Below are positions 1-5,111 of a stretch of 5,111 nt of DNA, one piece after another. The notes beneath the pieces were generated by a model that was not told the origin of the DNA, searched no databases, and was given only the letters and a program-made list of their open reading frames with translations. Positions within the stretch are counted from its first letter, which is position 1. Each line of letters starts with the position of its first letter. Origin of the DNA: Chitinophagaceae bacterium. Lineage in GTDB: Bacteria > Bacteroidota > Bacteroidia > Chitinophagales > Chitinophagaceae. The stretch spans positions 1-5,111 of the forward strand of contig JAHEZB010000223.1 of assembly GCA_023251285.1 (NCBI GenBank). The letters run 5' to 3'. The translations under genes were made by a program, and so were the position numbers.

Positions 1-665
1 GCACCACCATACGTGCCACTATGCAAATCCCTTTCAGCGCCGGTAACTTCTACCTCGATATACGATAATCCACGCACGCCAATGTCAAGTGACGGCGTGT
101 CCATACTAAGCATAGAACTATCGCTGATCAAGATAACATCCGCCTTTAAAAGTTCTTTATTCTGCTCCACAAATTTCCCAAGATTTGGTGATCCGACTTC
201 TTCTTCTCCTTCAATAATGAATTTCATATTCGTAGCCATGGTATTTGTCTTTACCATTGTTTCCAATGCTTTTAAATGCATAAAAAACTGGCCTTTATCA
301 TCGGCGGAGCCGCGCGCGTAAACCTTTCCATCTTTTATTACCGGCTCAAAAGGATTGCTGTGCCACAGTTCCAGCGGTTCTGCAGGTTGCACATCATAAT
401 GCCCATACACTAAAACCGTAGGTTTATTTTTGTCAATTATTTTTTCAGCATACACTACAGGAAAGCCGTCGGTTTGCATCACTTCGGCCTTGTCTGCGCC
501 CGAATTCAAAAAACTTTGCTTAACGGCTTCAGCACATTTTATCATATCCGCTTTATGTTCACTTTTGGCACTTACCGAAGGAATTCGAAGCAGCTCCATC
601 ATTTCATTTAAAAATCTTTCACGGTTTTTTTCCTGGTATTCTTTCCATTCTTCCATAACAAACAT
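1..665 (-). CDS. M20-family metallo-dipeptidase, N-terminal part (3' end outside window)
   Basis: This is a zinc-dependent cytosolic peptidase of the M20 family, carnosinase/dipeptidase branch, which hydrolyses short peptides. Only 221 codons are visible, about half of the usual 450-465 residues. Motifs seen in order: VYGHYDVQP (86-94) with metal ligand H89 and catalytic-site D91; RGSADDKG (118-125) with the bridging aspartate; EGEEEVGS (152-159) with the general-base and metal glutamates E155/E156; SDSS (181-184) with ligand D182; and RDLHSGTYGG (212-221), opening the lid/dimerisation domain with the conserved H215. The last metal histidine lies beyond the edge. There is no signal peptide, so a cytoplasmic location is inferred. 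The start is taken at the ATG at 665-663; a second in-frame ATG at 656-654 (MEEWKEY) is equally possible because neither has a Shine-Dalgarno sequence. The gene points the same way as the permease gene but lies 319 bp from it, so it is probably a separate unit. The exact substrate cannot be read from the sequence. Confidence 0.93.
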   Translation of the reverse strand, partial: MFVMEEWKEYQEKNRERFLNEMMELLRIPSVSAKSEHKADMIKCAEAVKQSFLNSGADKAEVMQTDGFPVVYAEKIIDKNKPTVLVYGHYDVQPAEPLELWHSNPFEPVIKDGKVYARGSADDKGQFFMHLKALETMVKTNTMATNMKFIIEGEEEVGSPNLGKFVEQNKELLKADVILISDSSMLSMDTPSLDIGVRGLSYIEVEVTGAERDLHSGTYGG

Positions 666-765
666 GCTTGGTTTATAAAATAAATTGAGCGAATGTAAAA
701 CTTTTTAAAAGGATATGTTAGAACAAATAAAAATAACAGAAATCGTAAACATTTTGCCTAAAATA

Positions 766-798
766 TTTGGTTTTCAATTAAAGGAATCTTTACATTTG
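766..798 (+). promoter_or_regulatory. Bacteroidota-type sigma-A promoter, plus strand
   Basis: A TTTG at 766-769 (-33 element) and TACATTTG at 791-798 (-7 element, perfect match to TAnnTTTG) are separated by 21 bp, within the spacing known for the Bacteroidota primary sigma factor. Transcription would begin around 803-806 and run rightwards, against the flanking minus-strand genes. The only sequence it could express before meeting the convergent permease gene is the structured stretch to about 970. The match is clear, but AT-rich DNA produces such motifs by chance, so activity is inferred. Confidence 0.5.
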
Positions 799-803
799 CA
801 TCA

Positions 804-970
804 GATTGCTTTTCAATTTATCAGCCTTTGTTTTAGTTGCGTCTAATGGATGCTTCTACTACAAAGGCTGAGTCAATTTTGGGATTGAAAGTTTATAGTT
901 GAAACTTCAGTAAACGAATAAATAATCGCTATTTCAATCCTCCACGATGCAGTAATAAGCTGCATTAGTA
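804..970 (+). ncRNA. Candidate structured small RNA, unidentified
   Basis: Downstream of the promoter at 766-798 the plus strand can form three helices. The first pairs 821-831 with 861-871 (11 perfect base pairs, TCAGCCTTTGT/ACAAAGGCTGA) and extends inward through AGT 835-837 with ACT 858-860 and GCGTC 839-843 with GATGC 849-853 (one G-U pair), closing on a 5-nt loop. The second pairs 882-890 with 932-940 (GGATTGAAA/TTTCAATCC, 9 perfect) and extends inward with GTTTA 891-895 and TAAAC 911-915. The third is ATGCAG 947-952 with CTGCAT 960-965. No T-run follows the last hairpin, so the 3' end is uncertain. It does not look like a tRNA. A 6S-like RNA, an antisense regulator of the permease transcript's 3' end, or an intergenic repeat are all possible; I recognise no known family. 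The pairings are seen; existence of a transcript is inference. Confidence 0.33.
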
Positions 971-984
971 AATAGAATGATAAA

Positions 985-2457
985 TTAAATATTTTGGTTT
1001 TTGTTTAAATGACCAATAACGCGCGTAGATGCCAACCTGATATTTTTAAAAAGCCGATAATAATATTCTTTATTAAACAATTGCGAATCGTGCATCGCTT
1101 TATAAGTTAGAAAAAAACCAACCGGCGAAAGCACAATTACCGGAAGCCACATTCCTACAATCGGCATCAGGGTATGTTCTTTTGTAAATTTTTCTCCAAA
1201 AATATTTAATAAATAAAAGATCATAAAAAATACCAGCGCCATTACCAAAGGTAATCCCAGTCCACCCTTCCTAATGATGGAGCCAAGAGGTGCGCCGATA
1301 AAAAACAATACCAGGCATGCGATTGAAAGTGATAGCTTCTTATGCCATTCAATTTCATGCTGGGTGAAATCATCGTTTTGGCTTTTATAATCCACTGCTG
1401 CCATTTGTAACAGGTTGCGGGCATTATTTACGTTATTCAGTGTTTGTTCATAAACAACATTCTGTAGGCTATCCGGAATGAGCGCGTCAAAAGCTGTAAC
1501 TTTTTTGGAAGGAATTTTTTCTTTTACGATCGCTGTTTCTTTTTTTGTGGCAACGCTGTCTTTAAAATTTGAATACTTTATATAGAACGCCAGTTGGTTT
1601 TTATTTCTTTTATATAATGAGTCAGGAACCTTTTTCAAAGAATCAAGATCTACATTCAATTGCCTCATTGTTTTCATACGAATATTATTCATAAAAAGAC
1701 TGTCTGAGGTTTTTTGCAAATTAAGCTGGCTCAAATCAAAGAGCTTATTATATTCTTTGAAACCAAGATTTATAAATTCGTTTTTGGTAGAATTAAAAGT
1801 ACCATTTTCTTCGTAGCGGTTTCCGTTTTCCAATTTGAATTCAAGAAACTTTTTATCGGTACTCATAGACATTTTGCCACTTTGTGAAATGATGGTATTA
1901 TCCTGAACCCCGTTTGATTGTTCATAGATCAAAACATTGTGCAACGTGCTTCTATCTTTATCTTTTTTATCTACTTTAATTGAAAATCCCCGGAAGCCAT
2001 CGTAGAAAACGCCGTCTTTTAGATCGAACGCAGGGCTTTTTTCATAAATATCATGATAGATAACGGCAAATTTTAAATTCGCTACAGGCGCTATATAATT
2101 TGCAAATAAAAAGGCAATTCCCGATAAAACAATTGATACAAAAAACAGAGGTCGCATAAAACGCAACAAAGAAATTCCGGACGATTTAATGGCAACCAGT
2201 TCAAAATTTTCGCCCAATTTGCCGAATGTCATAATAGAAGACAGAAGAATTGCAATCGGCATTGCAAGCGTTACAAGAGTAGCACTTGCATAAATCAAAA
2301 ATTTTGTCAATGTCAACATATCGAGTCCTTTGCCCACCAGGTCGTCAATATATTTCCAAAGAATCTGCATCATAAAGACAAACAACGTAATAAAAAAAGT
2401 GGCTATAAAAGGCCACACAAAAGCTTTTAGTATGAGTTTGTCGAGTTTTTTGAACAT
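985..2457 (-). CDS. LptF/LptG-family lipopolysaccharide export permease
   Basis: This is an inner-membrane subunit of the LptB2FG ABC transporter, which extracts lipopolysaccharide from the outer leaflet of the inner membrane and passes it to the periplasmic LptC/LptA bridge. The 490 residues show the family layout: three N-terminal membrane helices (about 13-34, 52-77, 103-124), a long periplasmic beta-rich domain (about 125-370), and three C-terminal helices (about 374-395, 400-420, 428-451). The cytoplasmic segment GENFELVAIKSSGIS (82-96) between helices 2 and 3 matches the conserved coupling helix that contacts the LptB ATPase. The HKKLS (372-376) and IGAPLGS (387-393) segments before and in helix 4 are also typical. 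It is longer than E. coli LptF or LptG (about 360-366), mainly through extra sequence near residues 276-360. LptF and LptG are homologous, and I cannot tell which role this copy has, so no symbol is given. The start is an ATG about 48 bp downstream of a -7-like box. The partner permease and the ATPase are not in the window. Confidence 0.92.
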   Translation of the reverse strand: MFKKLDKLILKAFVWPFIATFFITLFVFMMQILWKYIDDLVGKGLDMLTLTKFLIYASATLVTLAMPIAILLSSIMTFGKLGENFELVAIKSSGISLLRFMRPLFFVSIVLSGIAFLFANYIAPVANLKFAVIYHDIYEKSPAFDLKDGVFYDGFRGFSIKVDKKDKDRSTLHNVLIYEQSNGVQDNTIISQSGKMSMSTDKKFLEFKLENGNRYEENGTFNSTKNEFINLGFKEYNKLFDLSQLNLQKTSDSLFMNNIRMKTMRQLNVDLDSLKKVPDSLYKRNKNQLAFYIKYSNFKDSVATKKETAIVKEKIPSKKVTAFDALIPDSLQNVVYEQTLNNVNNARNLLQMAAVDYKSQNDDFTQHEIEWHKKLSLSIACLVLFFIGAPLGSIIRKGGLGLPLVMALVFFMIFYLLNIFGEKFTKEHTLMPIVGMWLPVIVLSPVGFFLTYKAMHDSQLFNKEYYYRLFKNIRLASTRVIGHLNKNQNI

Positions 2458-2504
2458 GCAAAAATTGCGGAGTCTATTATAAAATTCTAATAAAAATATT
2501 GCAA

Positions 2505-2512
2505 CAAAAGTA
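2505..2512 (-). promoter_or_regulatory. Probable -7 promoter element for the Lpt permease gene
   Basis: On the minus strand TACTTTTG is a perfect TAnnTTTG box, 47 bp upstream of the permease ATG. The -33 position holds TTCCA rather than TTTG, so only half of the consensus is convincing. With a 204-bp gap to the guanylyltransferase gene upstream, an independent promoter here is plausible, though read-through from the upstream pair is not excluded. Confidence 0.4.
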
Positions 2513-2661
2513 CGGGTTTCAACTTTTGAAATGGAACTTCCGGAAACGATGTGTAATTTTTATAAAAGAATTAATTGCAGGAAGATTCGAAATTTTCTTT
2601 TAGAAAAAAGAAAAAGCCTTTTTTAGAGAAAAAGATTTAACAGCGTTACGGCTACAAAAAG

Positions 2662-3744
2662 TTACAGGAATTTATCGCCAATATTTCTTTTTATTTCTGA
2701 TAAATATTCTTTGATATTTTGTTCCTTTTCTTTTTTACAAATCAACAAGGCATCTTTACCATCGACAACGATAAAATCATCCAATCCCTGCAATAAAATT
2801 AATTTTTCATCGGTGGTGTGCACTATGTTTTTTGAGCAATCAAAAAGTACCACATTATTTCCCGCCACTGCATTTTCATGGTAATCTTTTTCCAGGTTTT
2901 CATAAGCGCTGCCCCATGTTCCGAGGTCGCTCCAGCCAAAAGAAGATGGAATTACATAAACATTATCCGCCTTTTCCAAAATGCCGTAATCAATGGAAAT
3001 ATTCATACAGAGCGGGTATATTAATTCTATCGCTTCCTTTTCATTTTCTGCGTTCATCGCTTTTTTTGCTCCTTCAAAAAGTTCATGTATTTCCGGAAGG
3101 TGTTTTTCAAAAGCGGTAATAATATTCTTTGTTTGCCACACAAATATCCCCGCGTTCCATAAAAAATCGCCGCTGGCAATAAAAGTTTTTGCCAATTCGA
3201 GATCTGGTTTTTCGGTAAATGTTTTTACTTTATAAATATTGTCGCTTACTGCGTGTTGCTCATATTGAATATATCCATAGCCGGTATTTGGTTGAAAAGG
3301 TTTGATCCCCAAAGTGAGTAAGGCATTATTTTTTTCAGTAAACTCCAGTGCTTCAAGACTGGTTTTTATAAAGGCTTTTCCATCCAGGATCAGGTGATCT
3401 GCAGGTGCGCAAATCAAATTACTTTCCGGATTCAATTGTTGAAGCTTATAAGAAATGTAAGCAATGCACGGAGCAGTGTTTTTTCGGGAAGGTTCACAAA
3501 CGATGTTTTCAACCGGCATCAATGGTAACTGTTTGGCGACAATGTCTTTATATTGATAGGAAGTAACGACATAAATATTTTCTATTGGAATATACTGTGC
3601 AAAACGATCAAAAGTTGATTGAATAAGTGTTTGACCGGTATTTAAGATATCCAGGAATTGTTTGGGATAATCCACACGGCTAACAGGCCAGAAACGGCTT
3701 CCAATACCGCCGGCCATGATGGCTACATAATTGTTTTTGTTCAT
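2662..3744 (-). CDS. manC: Mannose-1-phosphate guanylyltransferase (GDP-mannose pyrophosphorylase)
   Basis: This cytoplasmic enzyme converts mannose-1-phosphate and GTP to GDP-mannose and pyrophosphate, supplying mannose and, via GDP-mannose, fucose-type sugars for surface glycans. The 360 residues match the short, single-function form; bifunctional enzymes carry an extra C-terminal phosphomannose isomerase domain, absent here. Motifs in order: nucleotide-binding GGIGSRFWPVSR (12-23) followed by PKQF (27-30); EPSRKNTAPCIA (84-95); APADHLI (113-119) with the metal-binding Asp; TGYGYIQ (154-160); TFTEKP (175-180); WNAGIFVW (196-203); SIDYGILE (250-257); and GWSDLGTW (270-277). The C-terminal part (about 290-350) fits the left-handed beta-helix of the family. 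The ATG at 3744-3742 lies 11 bp after the isomerase stop, so the two genes almost certainly form one transcription unit. There is no Shine-Dalgarno sequence, usual for this phylum. The function is secure; the symbol follows the bacterial convention for single-function enzymes. Confidence 0.95.
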   Translation of the reverse strand: MNKNNYVAIMAGGIGSRFWPVSRVDYPKQFLDILNTGQTLIQSTFDRFAQYIPIENIYVVTSYQYKDIVAKQLPLMPVENIVCEPSRKNTAPCIAYISYKLQQLNPESNLICAPADHLILDGKAFIKTSLEALEFTEKNNALLTLGIKPFQPNTGYGYIQYEQHAVSDNIYKVKTFTEKPDLELAKTFIASGDFLWNAGIFVWQTKNIITAFEKHLPEIHELFEGAKKAMNAENEKEAIELIYPLCMNISIDYGILEKADNVYVIPSSFGWSDLGTWGSAYENLEKDYHENAVAGNNVVLFDCSKNIVHTTDEKLILLQGLDDFIVVDGKDALLICKKEKEQNIKEYLSEIKRNIGDKFL

Positions 3745-3755
3745 AATTAGTCTGT

Positions 3756-4718
3756 TTAAATAATTCCTTCACGAATCAGGTCGTGCAAATGGATAATGCC
3801 CGCATAATTATTACCATCAACTACCACAAGTTGTGTAATATTTTTACTGCGCATGATATCCAGTGCGTTTACAGCGAGTGATTTGCTATCGATAGTTTTG
3901 GGGTTTATAGTCATGATATCTTTTGCTTTTACCTCTTTATGGTTCAAATCCTTTTCGAGCATTCTTCTGAGATCGCCATCGGTAATAATCCCGGTAATTT
4001 TTTGATCATCGTCTAATACAACGGTGACTCCCAGGCGCTTTTTCGTTATTTCAACAATAACGTCTTTCAAAATGCTTTCAGTATGTACTGCAGGTTTTTC
4101 ATTATTGATTGAAAGATCCCCAACATGTAGGTACAATTTTTTCCCCAAAGCTCCTCCCGGATGAAATTTTGCAAAATCTTCTGAACCAAAACCGCGCAAT
4201 TTCATAAGACAAACGGTAATGGCATCGCCCATTACCATCTGCGCGGTAGTGCTGCTTGTAGGCGCCAGGTTATGAGGAGACGCTTCTTCTTCTACGGTGG
4301 TATTCAAAAAAATATGTGCACATTTGGCGAGATAACTTTCCTTATTACCGCATATCGCAATGAGCAAGTTTCCAAAATTTTTTATCAGCGGAACCAACAC
4401 TTTTATTTCAGGACTGTCGCCACTTTTGCTGATGATCATTACCACATCATTTTCCTGCACCATTCCAATATCGCCATGAATGGCATCGGCAGCATGCAGA
4501 AAAATTGCCGGTGTGCCCGTACTATTCAGGGAAGCGACGATTTTTTGCGCGATGATAGCGCTTTTGCCAATTCCACTAATTACCACGCGACCTTTGGAGG
4601 AATAAATTCGGGTGATCGCTTCTTCGAAATCAGCATTAATAAAACCTTCCAATGCAGCAATACAACGCGATTCTGCAATAATTGTTTGTTTGCCGGTATG
4701 AATAATATGATTTCCCAT
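3756..4718 (-). CDS. kdsD: D-arabinose-5-phosphate isomerase, KdsD/KpsF/GutQ family (SIS + two CBS domains)
   Basis: The enzyme interconverts ribulose-5-phosphate and arabinose-5-phosphate, the first committed step toward Kdo in the lipopolysaccharide core. The 320 residues fit the family (E. coli KdsD, 328). The N-terminal SIS domain (about 40-175) carries SGIGKSA (48-54), HAADAIHGDIGM (75-86), SKSGDSPE (97-104) and PTSSTTAQ (153-160). A linker with HPGGALG (186-192) leads to two CBS domains (about 205-260 and 265-320), with the typical GIITDGDLRR at 243-252. The residues reported as important in E. coli KdsD (K59, E111, E152, H193) map at a constant offset of seven to K52, E104, E145 and H186, so it should be active. 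The start is the ATG at 4718-4716. A longer reading from a TTG at 4799 is rejected because it would start inside the -33 promoter box and add 27 residues without family resemblance. It is first in a likely operon with the guanylyltransferase. GutQ-like paralogues cannot be fully excluded. Confidence 0.94.
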   Translation of the reverse strand: MGNHIIHTGKQTIIAESRCIAALEGFINADFEEAITRIYSSKGRVVISGIGKSAIIAQKIVASLNSTGTPAIFLHAADAIHGDIGMVQENDVVMIISKSGDSPEIKVLVPLIKNFGNLLIAICGNKESYLAKCAHIFLNTTVEEEASPHNLAPTSSTTAQMVMGDAITVCLMKLRGFGSEDFAKFHPGGALGKKLYLHVGDLSINNEKPAVHTESILKDVIVEITKKRLGVTVVLDDDQKITGIITDGDLRRMLEKDLNHKEVKAKDIMTINPKTIDSKSLAVNALDIMRSKNITQLVVVDGNNYAGIIHLHDLIREGII

Positions 4719-4764
4719 TAAATATCGAAAAAGTGTGCTTTTACTGATGTTTTTGAAACGATTG

Positions 4765-4795
4765 CAAACGTACTTTAATTGAATGGATGAACAAA
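4765..4795 (-). promoter_or_regulatory. Bacteroidota-type sigma-A promoter for kdsD-manC
   Basis: On the minus strand TTTG (4795-4792) and TACGTTTG (4772-4765) match both elements of the phylum consensus exactly and are 19 bp apart. Transcription should start near 4759, leaving a leader of about 40 nt before the isomerase ATG at 4718. It is the best promoter in the window and also fixes the isomerase start, since any earlier start codon would not be on the transcript. Confidence 0.65.
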
Positions 4796-4799
4796 GCAA

Positions 4800-4818
4800 A
4801 ATAATTGATTCAATTATT
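4800..4818. repeat. Perfect 19-bp AT-rich palindrome upstream of the kdsD promoter
   Basis: AATAATTGA and TCAATTATT are exact inverted copies around one central base (T4809). The palindrome ends 4 bp upstream of the -33 box of the kdsD promoter and lies between two divergent promoters, a position suited to a dimeric regulator or to RNA polymerase alpha-subunit contacts. Chance formation in AT-rich DNA is a real alternative. Confidence 0.4.
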
Positions 4819-4860
4819 ACAAAATGATGTACCTTAACAAATTATCTAAATAAAGGGAAT

Positions 4861-4877
4861 GTTAAAGCAACTTTAAC
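4861..4877. repeat. Perfect 17-bp inverted repeat upstream of the recQ promoter
   Basis: GTTAAAG (4861-4867) and CTTTAAC (4871-4877) are exact inverted copies separated by CAA. The repeat sits 22 bp upstream of the recQ -7 box, just before or touching the -33 position, where a bound protein would affect polymerase. No regulator is identifiable from the sequence. Confidence 0.4.
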
Positions 4878-4899
4878 CTCATGTTTCAATTCCATAATT

Positions 4900-4907
4900 T
4901 AACTTTG
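4900..4907 (+). promoter_or_regulatory. Probable -7 promoter element for recQ
   Basis: TAACTTTG is a perfect TAnnTTTG match 42 bp upstream of the helicase ATG. No good TTTG is present 19-21 bp upstream; that position falls at the right edge of the inverted repeat 4861-4877. The weak -33 element suggests either a low-level promoter or dependence on an activator. Confidence 0.42.
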
Positions 4908-4949
4908 GAACCCTTTTAAAAAAAGAAAGAATAGCAGAAACGAAAAACC

Positions 4950-5111
4950 ATGCCTACAACAAAAACAAAAAAACCACCCAAAACTTCCACGCTCAAAACA
5001 TCAAATAAAAGTAATACGGACAAAACTCATCAAGGGAAATTACTTTCAGAACATCTTCAAAATAATTTTGGATTTAATTCTTTTAAAGAACCACAAGAGG
5101 AAATTATAAAC
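4950..5111 (+). CDS. recQ: ATP-dependent DNA helicase RecQ, N-terminal fragment (3' end outside window)
   Basis: Only 54 codons are visible. After a hydrophilic tail, residues 34-53 read EHLQNNFGFNSFKEPQEEII, the start of a RecQ-family helicase. FGFNSFKEPQEEII (40-53) is the RecQ motif 0, in which the conserved glutamine (Q49) contacts the adenine of ATP. RecQ unwinds DNA 3'-to-5' in recombinational repair and fork restart; the helicase motifs, RQC and HRDC domains would lie beyond the edge. The first 30 residues are rich in lysine and threonine (eight of each), an extension that E. coli RecQ lacks in this form. The start is fixed by an in-frame TAG at 4932-4934, with this ATG the first after it. 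The gene diverges from kdsD across a 231-bp shared region. The family call rests on one motif plus its context, so it is good but not certain. Confidence 0.82.
   Translation, partial: MPTTKTKKPPKTSTLKTSNKSNTDKTHQGKLLSEHLQNNFGFNSFKEPQEEIIN

Larger units (their letters stand above)
666..984. other. Gene-free intergenic region rich in inverted repeats
   Basis: This stretch lies between the permease stop codon and the dipeptidase start, both on the minus strand, so it should hold a 3' end and a 5' leader. I see no GC-rich hairpin followed by a T-run that would serve as a terminator on the minus strand. I also see no perfect minus-strand TAnnTTTG box for the dipeptidase: the nearest candidate, TACATTCG about 25 bp upstream of its ATG, has one mismatch and poor spacing. 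The notable content is on the plus strand: a consensus-like promoter at 766-798 and inverted repeats at 821-871, 882-940 and 947-965, described separately. No protein of recognisable family is encoded in any frame. Confidence 0.8.

Noticed and set aside
882..940. GGATTGAAA and TTTCAATCC look like the ends of some CRISPR repeats.
   Set aside because: The two words occur once each as an inverted pair; there is no direct repeat of 25-40 bp with regular spacers and no cas gene in the window.
947..965. ATGCAG/CTGCAT hairpin as a terminator of the permease gene or of the plus-strand transcript.
   Set aside because: The stem is only six base pairs and neither strand shows a T-run directly after it.
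804..970. The structured spacer as a tRNA or other standard RNA gene.
   Set aside because: There is no T-arm GGTTCGANTCC-like block, no cloverleaf and no CCA end, and it is too short for tmRNA or RNase P RNA.
2604..2624. A 7-bp A/T hairpin (AAAAAAG/CTTTTTT) after the guanylyltransferase gene that could be a terminator.
   Set aside because: The stem has only one G-C pair and no clean T-run after it on the minus strand; in such AT-rich DNA it is not convincing.
4272..4721. Long open frames on the plus strand opposite the isomerase, guanylyltransferase and dipeptidase genes.
   Set aside because: They lie wholly or mostly antisense to genes with clear family motifs, show low-complexity Ser/Phe/His-rich translations typical of complementary-strand frames, and resemble no protein family.
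4719..4799. An extended N-terminus of 27 residues for the isomerase, starting at a TTG.
   Set aside because: The TTG overlaps the -33 element of a perfect promoter, so it would lie upstream of the expected transcript start; family proteins begin near the ATG at 4718.

Overview
The window looks like chromosomal DNA from a member of the Bacteroidota, plausibly the Chitinophagaceae or a related sphingobacterial group (the family is a guess). The DNA is AT-rich. Start codons lack Shine-Dalgarno sequences. Several intergenic regions carry the Bacteroidota sigma-A promoter signature (TTTG, about 19-21 bp, TAnnTTTG). The encoded proteins also have the look of that phylum.

Layout from left to right. 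1-665 (minus): the N-terminal 221 codons of an M20-family metallo-dipeptidase, cut by the window edge. 666-984: a gene-free stretch of 319 bp with a consensus-like plus-strand promoter (766-798), followed by several inverted repeats that could fold into a structured small RNA. 985-2457 (minus): a LptF/LptG-family lipopolysaccharide export permease. 2458-2661: spacer with a promoter-like site for that permease. 2662-3744 (minus): mannose-1-phosphate guanylyltransferase. 3756-4718 (minus): KdsD/KpsF-type arabinose-5-phosphate isomerase (SIS plus two CBS domains). 4719-4949: divergent promoter region with two perfect palindromes. 4950-5111 (plus): the first 54 codons of a RecQ-type DNA helicase, cut by the window edge.

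The three complete minus-strand genes share a cell-envelope theme. The isomerase makes arabinose-5-phosphate, the precursor of Kdo in the lipopolysaccharide inner core. The guanylyltransferase makes GDP-mannose, a donor for glycans. The permease belongs to the inner-membrane complex that moves finished lipopolysaccharide out. The first two are 11 bp apart and very likely share the promoter at 4765-4795. The permease is 204 bp further on and may have its own promoter. The dipeptidase and the helicase are housekeeping genes with no obvious link to this pathway.

I see no mobile element, CRISPR array, tRNA or rRNA, and no clear undescribed multi-gene system. The least explained part is the promoter plus structured intergenic stretch at about 766-970.
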